Source: Limnohabitans sp. (GTDB lineage: Bacteria; Planctomycetota; Phycisphaerae; Phycisphaerales; SM1A02). Taken from it: a DNA stretch of 5,790 nt. The notes beneath the pieces were generated by a model. The model made no database searches. It was not told the DNA's origin and saw only the letters and a list, made by a program, of their open reading frames with translations. Position numbers and translations under genes: made by a program. Positions 1 through 5,790 of this stretch are shown here, one piece after another. Numbering within the stretch: the first letter of the stretch is position 1; every line of letters begins with the position of its first letter. The DNA lies in assembly GCA_030054275.1 (NCBI GenBank), contig JASGCF010000221.1, forward strand, positions 1-5,790, written 5' to 3'.

Positions 1-207
1 CCCGTTCTCGTCGATCCAACGAAACGAGTAGGCGCCATTCGCCTCGAGGACGAGTTCGACTTGCTTTCGGTAATCACCCACGATGCATCCGGCACCGACC
101 CAGCGCCCGACGAGATCCGCGACCTGCACCCGCTCAGCAGGCCCAGGACCGCCGTAGCCGCAGCCCACGAGCAGCGGGATGCATGCAGCAATCGTGACTC
201 GGATCAC
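1..207 (-). CDS. Small lipoprotein with lipocalin-like start (partial, C-terminus beyond the window)
   Basis: Reading the minus strand from a GTG at 207 gives 69 open codons to the window edge; the frame was translated by hand. The N-terminus is a short lipoprotein signal: Arg at residue 3, a hydrophobic stretch, then the lipobox L13-V-G-C16, so Cys16 should be lipidated. The mature part begins with a Gly/Pro-rich tether (residues 17-24), then DLVGRWVG (31-38) and a strand-like segment VELVLEANGAYSF (50-62). A G-x-W motif followed by alternating hydrophobic strands ending in NGxYxF is typical of small lipocalin-like beta-barrel domains; this is inference from about 40 residues. The GTG start overlaps the TGA stop of the upstream NHL gene (GTGA), which suggests translational coupling, and a GGTGA lies a few bases before the start. 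The ligand is unknown. Confidence 0.72.
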   Translation of the reverse strand, partial: MIRVTIAACIPLLVGCGYGGPGPAERVQVADLVGRWVGAGCIVGDYRKQVELVLEANGAYSFRWIDENG

Positions 208-1280
208 GCCTTCACCAGTCGCGTCACTCGTCCGATCGGAACCCATTCGACCACCAGAATCGAACCATCCGCGAGGAACATCGCGGAGTGCGGGTGGACG
301 AACTTGCCGGGGATGAAGTCCTTGCGCGCAGCGCCGCGGAGGTTTGTGGGGTTGCCGTCACCAAGCATCGCGAGAGCCTTGTTGTCCTTCCCGAGCAGCG
401 TCACCACGCTCGCAAGATCTGGCACCAGCAAGAGGTCACCGCGCGTCTTGAAGTGACACGGCTGGCGCATCGACTCCTTGACGAACGACACATGCTTCCA
501 CGGCTGGCCTGCGCCTGCCTCGGCGAAGTACTGGATACGGTTGTTGGAGCGATCAGCAACGGCAAGCGTTCCGACGCGATCGTCCCACCAAAGGCCGTGT
601 GGCCCAGCGACCTGACCCTCACCATTGCCCGGCCCGCAGATCGTCGCCTTGTGCGCGCCGTCCTTTGACCAGATGTGCACGAAACTCTTCCCGTAACCGT
701 CACCAACAAAGAGATCGCCGTTCGGCATGAACGCAACATTGGTCGGATTCCAATCGTTCTCGTTGCCGTAGATCTTGGTGCCCGCGAACTCCGCCTCAAC
801 AGGCGCGCCCTTCTCCCACACGATGGTGCCATCAAGTTTCGTCTTGAGCACGCGTCGACGATTCACATCACAGTGATAGAGGAATTCCTCGCCGTCTTCC
901 GCGCGAATATCAAGCCCGTGGCCGCCGCCCTTCAACTGCGGCATCATCGAACGGACAAACTTGCCATCCTTGGTGAAGACATAGACCGCATCGTCTTTCT
1001 TCGCGTCGCCACCCACGGTGTGTGAGATGTAGATGTGGCCAGCCTTGTCCTGCGCGACGCCGTGCGTATCGCCCCACGCGAGACCTTCCGGCGGCGTCAG
1101 CCAGTCGTGCTCGACGCGGTACTGGAAGTCGCCAGAGCCCGTAGTCACTTCACCAGCAAGAATCGCACTCGCGAACGCATTGGAAAACGGCGCAAGTGCT
1201 GCAATGCCCGCAGTCGTGCGAATGAAGGCGCGGCGAGAATCACGAAAGTTGGAGGCGCAGGTTTGTGCATCAATCGACAT
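204..1280 (-). CDS. Tat-exported six-bladed NHL-repeat beta-propeller protein
   Basis: This 358-residue protein is probably exported folded by the Tat pathway. Near the N-terminus it carries SRRAFIR (residues 15-21, matching S-R-R-x-F-x-K/R), then a moderately hydrophobic Ala-rich stretch and a likely AFA signal-peptidase site after residue 37. The rest divides into six propeller blades at roughly 67-112, 118-160, 177-218, 225-266, 272-309 and 327-358, each opening with a loop such as THGVAQD, GHGLDI, PHGLWW or HPHSAM followed by G-x-(I/L)-(Y/F)-V strands. Blade 4 has the classic NHL ending ADRSNNRIQYF. The family includes enzymes such as peptidyl-hydroxyglycine alpha-amidating lyase and non-catalytic scaffolds, so no reaction is assigned. 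I chose the ATG at 1280, which puts the Tat motif at a normal distance; a GTG at 1310 would add ten residues. Neither start has a good Shine-Dalgarno. It lies 111 nt after the cytochrome gene and overlaps the lipoprotein gene. Confidence 0.88.
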   Translation of the reverse strand: MSIDAQTCASNFRDSRRAFIRTTAGIAALAPFSNAFASAILAGEVTTGSGDFQYRVEHDWLTPPEGLAWGDTHGVAQDKAGHIYISHTVGGDAKKDDAVYVFTKDGKFVRSMMPQLKGGGHGLDIRAEDGEEFLYHCDVNRRRVLKTKLDGTIVWEKGAPVEAEFAGTKIYGNENDWNPTNVAFMPNGDLFVGDGYGKSFVHIWSKDGAHKATICGPGNGEGQVAGPHGLWWDDRVGTLAVADRSNNRIQYFAEAGAGQPWKHVSFVKESMRQPCHFKTRGDLLLVPDLASVVTLLGKDNKALAMLGDGNPTNLRGAARKDFIPGKFVHPHSAMFLADGSILVVEWVPIGRVTRLVKA

Positions 1281-1341
1281 GCGCGGAAGCGTACCGGAGC
1301 GAACGCACACAACGACCGTTTCTGGCAGAAATGCGGCAGCG

Positions 1342-1379
1342 AAATCAAAATCGCACGCTCGAGTGCACGCGTGAGTGCG
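1342..1379 (-). terminator. Weak terminator-like hairpin between the cytochrome and NHL genes
   Basis: Thirteen nt after the stop of the cytochrome gene, CGCAC and GTGCG arms (1375-1379 and 1352-1356) can pair around an 18-nt loop that holds the palindrome CACGCGTG and a repeated GCGTGC. On the minus strand this is followed by ATTTTGATTT (1342-1351). The stem is short and the T run interrupted, so it may only attenuate read-through into the NHL gene, or mean nothing. The rest of the 111-nt spacer shows no clear promoter. Confidence 0.3.
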
Positions 1380-1391
1380 TTTCGCTCGGGG

Positions 1392-3011
1392 TCACTTCGC
1401 TGGATCGGCCACCGCAGTGTCTTTCGCTGGCTCTTCCGGCATCGGCGGTGTCGTTGGCTTCGCAAGCGGAAGATCTGCGCCGATCAGTTCGAGTTTCGTC
1501 CCTTCGGTGGCCGCACGAATCGCCTCGGGCGCGTCAAGTCCCGTCTGCCAAACATACGCGCGGCGTAAGACGGGCTGCGCGCGCAACCACTTGGCGGTGG
1601 CAGGCGTGATCTTCGAACCGACAAGATTCACAGACTCAAGCCGCGGCAGCGTGCCAAGCGCACCAACGCCGCTATCACCGGCAGCAGTGCCGTCGAGGCG
1701 CAGGCGCTCGAGGTGCGGCATCGCACCGATTTTCGAAAGACCAGCATCGGTGATTGCACTCTTTGCGAGATTCAGGTTCGCAACCACAGGCGCAATTTCT
1801 GCAAGCAAGGCGGCATCTGCATCGCCGATGGGCGGATTTGCTCGGCTTGCATTCACATCAAGCAGCGGACTCTCAGCAGCGAGCGGCTGCACCAACACGC
1901 CGCGTGCAGCAAGCGTCTTCGCAGCAGCTTCGGCTTTGGCGCGAACGGCGGGCGAAATGGTGACGGTCGAGCCGCCAGCAAGGGCCACGGTCCCCGAGGC
2001 TGCGAGGGCTGCGCTGGTCGCGGCAGTCGGAAGACCACCCGCACCGACAGCAGCTGGCTGCAAGTTTGGATACGCAGCGCCCGCATCGATCCACTTGCGC
2101 AACTTCGCGATCTCTTCTGGCTTCAGTCCGTCGCCCTCCGGTGGCATCGCATCTGGATCCGCGCGATCAAGTTCGATGCGATGCACAAGCAAACTTTCAG
2201 CTGCCTTCCCCGGCAGAACGGTCCAATCCGACTCTTCACCATTGAAGAGCCACGATTTGGAATCCATCCGCAATCCACCCTTTTGCTTGCGCGCGCCGTG
2301 ACACTCAAAGCAGTGCGCCTCGAGAAGCGGACGAACTTCTTGGAGGAAGAATGTCTCGTCGGCAGTCAGGGATGCCACTTCTGCAGCGGTGGATTCCTTC
2401 GCGTCCTCGACGGGCTTCGCAGCCGGTGGAAAAAGCACTTCCGTGAGATATCCCTCGCCGTGCACCAGATTTCCGCCCAAGTGCCCAGTGACGCTGACCG
2501 CGATTCCTGCAAACAACGACGCCCACCGGAAAGTCCCGAGCGACGCGGCTGATGCAGCCGTCGTGGATGCTCCGCGAGCGATCTCCGCAGAGAGCGTGAA
2601 TCCCCACCACGCCAACAACGCAAGTCCAACACTTGTTCCGGTACCAATCCAACGGTGCAGCGCGAGCGCTGGCGCATCGTCGCCGCCATACTCAAAACTC
2701 GCGTTCACCCAACCAGTGGCGGAAGACGCGATTGCGCTCGCCGCTGCAATGAGAAGGAGGGGAACCGTGAGCGGCGACATGCCAGACCGCCGACTCAAAC
2801 TGCGCCACCACTCCATGCCCACGGCAACCAACGCCAGCGCGATCGGGAAGTGCACAACAAGCGGGTGCAAGCGACCGGCTGCTCGCGCAAGATTCGGAAC
2901 GCCGGACGCACCCTCTTGCGCCAGCAGCGGCAAGACTCCAGCAATGCCAAAATCAAGTTGCGCGTGGCCGAGTTGCAAGAATCCGATGAGATCGTGGGCG
3001 TGCGGAACCAT
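1392..3011 (-). CDS. DUF2231 membrane region fused to planctomycete-type cytochrome c and LRR tail
   Basis: This predicted 539-residue inner-membrane haem protein has three parts. Residues 48-190 resemble DUF2231, with RLHPLVVHFPIAL (H49, H54), four membrane segments (about 52-66, 80-100, 124-141, 160-180), HRW (H119) and GHLGGNLVHGEGY (H177, H184). The conserved histidines could bind haem b or another metal (inference). Residues 220-315 are a PSCyt1-type cytochrome c: FFLQEVRPLLEAHCFECHG gives C234-x-x-C237-H238 for covalent haem c, and AMPPEGDGL offers M289 as likely distal ligand. After an Ala-rich linker (315-405), residues 410-480 hold two to three planctomycete-style leucine-rich repeats (LNLAKSAITDAGL, LRLDGT). 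The tail is Pro/Ala-rich. I chose the ATG at 3011, where family-like sequence begins; the frame stays open to a TTG at 3185 but that part is Arg-rich and unlike a protein terminus. No strong ribosome binding site is seen. Electron transfer at the periplasmic face is the likely role; the partner is unknown. Confidence 0.9.
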   Translation of the reverse strand: MVPHAHDLIGFLQLGHAQLDFGIAGVLPLLAQEGASGVPNLARAAGRLHPLVVHFPIALALVAVGMEWWRSLSRRSGMSPLTVPLLLIAAASAIASSATGWVNASFEYGGDDAPALALHRWIGTGTSVGLALLAWWGFTLSAEIARGASTTAASAASLGTFRWASLFAGIAVSVTGHLGGNLVHGEGYLTEVLFPPAAKPVEDAKESTAAEVASLTADETFFLQEVRPLLEAHCFECHGARKQKGGLRMDSKSWLFNGEESDWTVLPGKAAESLLVHRIELDRADPDAMPPEGDGLKPEEIAKLRKWIDAGAAYPNLQPAAVGAGGLPTAATSAALAASGTVALAGGSTVTISPAVRAKAEAAAKTLAARGVLVQPLAAESPLLDVNASRANPPIGDADAALLAEIAPVVANLNLAKSAITDAGLSKIGAMPHLERLRLDGTAAGDSGVGALGTLPRLESVNLVGSKITPATAKWLRAQPVLRRAYVWQTGLDAPEAIRAATEGTKLELIGADLPLAKPTTPPMPEEPAKDTAVADPAK

Positions 3012-3250
3012 CGTTCCGAACTCTACTTGACACACAGAGAACGGGGAAGCGGCATGCAGCGAGTTCGCGCGAAATGCGCGGAAAGGGGGCGCACGATTTC
3101 GGCCAACAAGGAAGCGGACCGCCGGGAAGATTCCGCCTTTGCCCGGCGATCCGCTCGATGCAATTCGCGTCTCGATGCTCGTCAAGCCTCACTCGGCTCA
3201 AAACGCGAACTCGCTCTGTCGTGCGCGAACTGCGCGCAAAGTTTCGCTCG
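3012..3250 (-). other. Non-coding leader upstream of the cytochrome gene
   Basis: About 240 nt between the ileS terminator and the cytochrome start hold no convincing gene on either strand. The stretch contains a 7-bp GC hairpin (arms 3120-3126 and 3142-3148), a 6-bp hairpin (TGCGCG/CGCGCA, 3222-3238), and a widely spaced inverted pair of 10-mers, CGAGTTCGCG at 3060-3069 and CGCGAACTCG at 3204-3213. The cassette promoter should lie here. A long leader with stems would be compatible with 5' UTR regulation, but no known riboswitch was recognised. Confidence 0.5.
3158..3185 (-). promoter_or_regulatory. Possible sigma-70-like promoter for the cytochrome cassette
   Basis: On the minus strand TTGACG (3180-3185) is followed after 16 nt by TTGCAT (3158-3163), about 150 nt upstream of the cytochrome ATG. 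The -35 box is good (5 of 6) but the -10 box matches only half the consensus. It is listed because it is the best candidate in the only gap between the ileS terminator and the cassette. A planctomycete promoter may look different. Confidence 0.22.
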
Positions 3251-3293
3251 CGAAAACGAAAAAGGGCGCCTGACCTCACGGTCGCGCGCCCTT
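3251..3293 (-). terminator. Intrinsic terminator of ileS
   Basis: On the minus strand AAGGGCGC (3286-3293) pairs perfectly with GCGCCCTT (3262-3269). Inside, after a C-C mismatch and a G-T wobble, GACC and GGTC (3280-3283, 3272-3275) continue the stem to a 4-nt loop. The stem runs directly into TTTTTCGTTTTCG (3251-3263). This is a textbook Rho-independent terminator in the minus orientation only, since the plus-strand copy is not followed by a T run. It ends transcription coming from ileS about 220 nt after the stop and insulates the downstream cassette. Confidence 0.8.
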
Positions 3294-3511
3294 CTCGTGT
3301 GGTGCATCGCACCATGCGGGACGGACCAGCGAACCGGTCCGCTCTCTCTCCCGCTTCCGCCTCCGAAGAGGCAAGAGTCAGCATGACATCCCGATCTCGG
3401 AAGTCAAGCGGTCGCACATTTTCGCGCCGACAACGACAGGATTTCCACAGCAACCCTGTGCATGCGTGCACAACGACCACAGGTTGACTCGTTATCAGCC
3501 GAAAGTGGTCG
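3294..3511 (-). other. Hairpin-rich ileS 3' region, candidate structured RNA
   Basis: No convincing gene is seen between the ileS stop and its terminator, but the minus strand holds a run of local hairpins. In transcription order: TGTGCA-CGCA-TGCACA (3457-3472), flanked by CAACC/GGTTG arms with one bulged G (3451-3486); GCCTC-TTCG-GAGGC (3359-3372), a C(UUCG)G tetraloop stem; CGGACC/GGTCCG with an 8-nt loop (3322-3341), inside a second GCGGG/CCCGC pairing (3316-3354); and TGGTGC/GCACCA with a 3-nt loop (3300-3314). The terminator stem follows at once. I found no match by eye to tRNA, tmRNA, RNase P RNA or SRP RNA signatures. A TTGACT (3402-3407) could serve as -35 for a separate transcript, but it lacks a good -10. 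It may equally be a long structured 3' UTR. Confidence 0.35.
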
Positions 3512-3514
3512 TCA

Positions 3515-5790
3515 TCACTGCGTCCCAACTGCCTCGGCATCGCGATCGGAGAGCACACCGCCATCTGCACGCTGTCGCACGGTGCCGTCACGCTTCCAAC
3601 TGCGCTCACATCGGGGCTCGCCACGCAAGTCCAACACTTCAAGCGACAACTGGTCCTTTGCGAGAACAACCCGCGACACACCGAAAAGATCGGGCAAATC
3701 TGGCAAGAAGTCCTCGAGGTGATGGTGCGATGTTGGAAGCATCACGCCCGCGTCGAGTGGATTCTCGACGCCGCGCGCCTTCGCTTTCTCTAACTCGCCC
3801 TTCACGATTTCTCGAAGCGCCAACACTTCGCTCCAACGCGGATCTGCGGTGAAAAGCAGCGTGTGATAGCGCTCTGTGTGCACACAACTGGCATCCCCGT
3901 ACATCGCGCGGAACGCTTCATCTGCCGTGTGCGGCAAAAACACCGAAAGCATCCGACACAACGCGTCGCTTGCCAGATGCATCGCAGCCTGCGCTGCGCG
4001 ACGCCGCGATGACATGCGTCCGTCGCAATACAAGCGATCCTTCGTCGCTGCACAGTAGATCGCCGACAGTGTTTCGTTGCACAGGTGATAGATCGCTTGC
4101 TGCGCTTCGCGAAACGAGCATCGACGCACCGCTTCTCGAACGGCTTCCTGCGTCGATGCCACCTGCGCCAACATCCACGACTCAAGACTCGTATGCGAAA
4201 TGCCTTCAAGAATCGAATCGCGTTCCGCAGCGTCAAAGCCATCAAGGTTCGAAAGGAGATATCGAATGGTGTTGCGCACCTTGCGATAACTCTCGCCGGA
4301 AACCTTGAAGAACTCTGTATCGGCGCGAATGTCGTTCTCGTAATCGGTTCCTGCAACCCACCAACGACAGACATCCGCACCAAACTCTTTGAGCAGCGCC
4401 TCCACATCGATCGTGTTACCGATCGACTTCGACATCTTGCGACCATCCTTGTCGACGATGAACCCGTGTGTCACCAATCGCTTGAACGGCGCAACGCCAG
4501 TCGCACCAAGCGCGGGAAGCAACGACAACTGGAACCAACCGCGATGTTGATCGCTTCCCTCGAGATACATCTCCGACGGGTAGCCGATGTTTCGCGCACG
4601 AAGCACGGAGTTCCACGAACTTCCCGCTTCAAACCACACATCGAAGATGTCGTACAGTTTGACGAGCGTTGCAATGTCAAGTCCGGCAGGCGCCGCCGCA
4701 TCCGACTTCGCGTCGTAATGCGAAAGCAAGTCTGCGGGCGATTCTTGGAACCAAGCATCGCTTCCCTTCTCTGCAAATCGCTTGGCAACAGCGCGCACGC
4801 TTGCTGGCGTGAGGAAGGTCTTGCCGTCCGCCATGCGGAACGCAGGAATAGGCAAACCCCACGAACGCTGACGAGAAATGCACCAATCTGGCCGCGATTC
4901 CAACATGCCGCGCAAGCGGTTGCGCCCCCACTCGGGCGTAAATCCGACTTCGCCAGTGATCGCCTCCAGCGCGCGCTTCCGCAAGGTTTTGCCATCGCGC
5001 TTCACAGGCACATCCACGCCCACAAACCACTGTTCTGTTGCTCGGAAAATCACTGGTGTCTTTGAACGCCAATCGTGTGGATACGAGTGCATGAACTTGT
5101 GGTCGTAGAAGAGATGGCCGCTCACGCGCAGCCGCTCTGCAACTTCCGCGTTGGCTGTCCAAATCGACTTGCCACGCAGCCACTCGGGCACAGTGTCGTC
5201 GTAGGTGCCATCTTCGCGCACTGGGCAATACGCGGGAAGGCCTTCCTTCAAACCAGTTCGATAGTCATCCGCGCCGTGACCTGGCGCTGTGTGCACCAAG
5301 CCGGTGCCATCTTCAAGCGTCACATACTCGGCCGAAACGACGCGACCTTCGCGCGGGCAGAACGGATGACGGTACGCAAGTCCAACCAGTTTCGCGCCGT
5401 CTGTTTCCGCACGCACCACAACTTTCTCAGCGCCCGCTTTCTTTGTCACAGCAGCAACGAGGTCGCTCGCCATGATCGTTGTATTTCCGTCAACTTCGAC
5501 CAAGGAGTAGCGATACTTCTCATGGACAGCAATGGCGAGATTCGCAGGCAGCGTCCACGGCGTGGTGGTCCAAATCATGAAACTCGGCGTGACATCGAGA
5601 TAGCGAGAATCATCGACGGGCTCATCTGCGTGCTCATCTGCCTGCCCAGTTGCCGCCGCGTCATCACCCGTCGACGCGGGCGCTTCTGCGAGTAAGCCGA
5701 ATGCCGCAGCGACTTTCGCGCGATCCGCCGCTTCAAAGTCGACATACACCGACAGATCTTCACGATCTTCGTACTCAAGTTCTGCTTCTG
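3515..5790 (-). CDS. ileS: Isoleucyl-tRNA synthetase (partial, N-terminus beyond the window)
   Basis: This class I synthetase charges tRNA-Ile with isoleucine in the cytoplasm and hydrolyses mischarged valine. The frame is open to the window edge: reading past the GTG at 5749 adds ELEYEDREDLSVYVDFEAAD, matching the family's AEVEY...SxxVxF segment, so that GTG is internal. Visible landmarks are TTTPWTLPAN (5540-5569) and GTGLVHTAPGHGADDY (5261-5308) of the CP1 editing domain; WCISRQRSWGLPIP (4844-4885); the SDQHRGWFQ segment; KMSKS (4424-4438); the segment DVCRWWVAGTDYENDIR after it; then the helical anticodon-binding domain. The HIGH motif and roughly the first 200 residues lie outside. Two oddities are described in the findings: an acidic, Ala-rich insert before TTTPW and a C-terminal zinc site with one cysteine of four left. 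It ends in tandem stops TGA TGA (3512-3517). Confidence 0.97.
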   Translation of the reverse strand, partial: EAELEYEDREDLSVYVDFEAADRAKVAAAFGLLAEAPASTGDDAAATGQADEHADEPVDDSRYLDVTPSFMIWTTTPWTLPANLAIAVHEKYRYSLVEVDGNTTIMASDLVAAVTKKAGAEKVVVRAETDGAKLVGLAYRHPFCPREGRVVSAEYVTLEDGTGLVHTAPGHGADDYRTGLKEGLPAYCPVREDGTYDDTVPEWLRGKSIWTANAEVAERLRVSGHLFYDHKFMHSYPHDWRSKTPVIFRATEQWFVGVDVPVKRDGKTLRKRALEAITGEVGFTPEWGRNRLRGMLESRPDWCISRQRSWGLPIPAFRMADGKTFLTPASVRAVAKRFAEKGSDAWFQESPADLLSHYDAKSDAAAPAGLDIATLVKLYDIFDVWFEAGSSWNSVLRARNIGYPSEMYLEGSDQHRGWFQLSLLPALGATGVAPFKRLVTHGFIVDKDGRKMSKSIGNTIDVEALLKEFGADVCRWWVAGTDYENDIRADTEFFKVSGESYRKVRNTIRYLLSNLDGFDAAERDSILEGISHTSLESWMLAQVASTQEAVREAVRRCSFREAQQAIYHLCNETLSAIYCAATKDRLYCDGRMSSRRRAAQAAMHLASDALCRMLSVFLPHTADEAFRAMYGDASCVHTERYHTLLFTADPRWSEVLALREIVKGELEKAKARGVENPLDAGVMLPTSHHHLEDFLPDLPDLFGVSRVVLAKDQLSLEVLDLRGEPRCERSWKRDGTVRQRADGGVLSDRDAEAVGTQ

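Noticed and set aside
1375..2301. 308-codon open frame on the plus strand
   Set aside because: It lies antisense to the cytochrome/LRR gene, and its Ser/Ala/Arg-rich translation has no recognisable domain. GC-rich coding DNA often leaves the opposite strand open.
3027..3055. TTGACA on the plus strand as a -35 box
   Set aside because: There is no -10 box at 16-18 nt and no plus-strand gene downstream for it to serve.
3012..3185. N-terminal extension of the cytochrome protein to a TTG at 3185
   Set aside because: The 58 extra residues are Arg/Pro-rich with no signal or domain, and the family-like sequence begins after the ATG at 3011. The possible promoter overlaps this stretch.
3262..3300. 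SRP RNA-like AGGTCAGG and a CCA-ending stem suggesting a tRNA or 4.5S RNA
   Set aside because: The conserved GGAAG/GCAG part of SRP RNA is missing, and no cloverleaf or T-loop can be drawn. AGGTCAGG is simply part of the terminator hairpin.
2655..3386. Plus-strand open frame spanning the intergenic region
   Set aside because: It starts antisense inside the cytochrome gene, crosses the terminator, and translates to a Lys/Arg-rich sequence with no domain; a composition artefact.
4085..5065. 326-codon open frame on the plus strand opposite ileS
   Set aside because: The minus strand here carries unmistakable IleRS motifs, and the plus translation is Arg/His-rich without family features.
1..5790. 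CRISPR arrays, insertion sequences, prophage or defence genes
   Set aside because: No regularly spaced repeats, transposase motifs or terminal inverted repeats were seen.

Overview
The window most likely comes from a planctomycete (phylum Planctomycetota). The main pointer is a protein joining a DUF2231-type membrane region, a planctomycete-type cytochrome c motif (PSCyt1) and a short leucine-rich-repeat tail. A Tat-exported NHL propeller and the scarcity of strong Shine-Dalgarno sequences fit the same group. This placement is an inference from domain style, not from a marker alignment.

All recognised genes lie on the minus strand, so transcription runs from high to low coordinates. At the right edge is the 3' three-quarters or so of ileS (isoleucyl-tRNA synthetase), ending at 3515 in a tandem TGA TGA stop. 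About 220 nt downstream is a clear intrinsic terminator: a GC-rich hairpin at 3262-3293 followed on the minus strand by two T runs. The stretch between the ileS stop and this terminator codes for nothing convincing but is unusually rich in hairpins, so it is either a structured 3' UTR or an undescribed small RNA.

Beyond the terminator, a non-coding leader of about 240 nt precedes a three-gene cassette. The first gene encodes the DUF2231/cytochrome c/LRR membrane protein (1392-3011). The second, after a 111-nt spacer with a weak terminator-like hairpin, encodes a Tat-exported six-bladed NHL propeller (204-1280). The third overlaps the second by 4 nt (GTGA) and encodes a small lipoprotein cut off by the left edge (1-207).

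The cassette looks like a cell-envelope set: a membrane-anchored haem protein, a secreted propeller with a ring of histidines, and a lipoprotein. No substrate or pathway can be read from the sequence. IleRS is housekeeping and is separated from the cassette by the terminator. The points most worth a second look are the hairpin-rich ileS 3' region, the near-complete loss of zinc-ligand cysteines at the IleRS C-terminus with their spacing kept, and the three-gene cassette itself.
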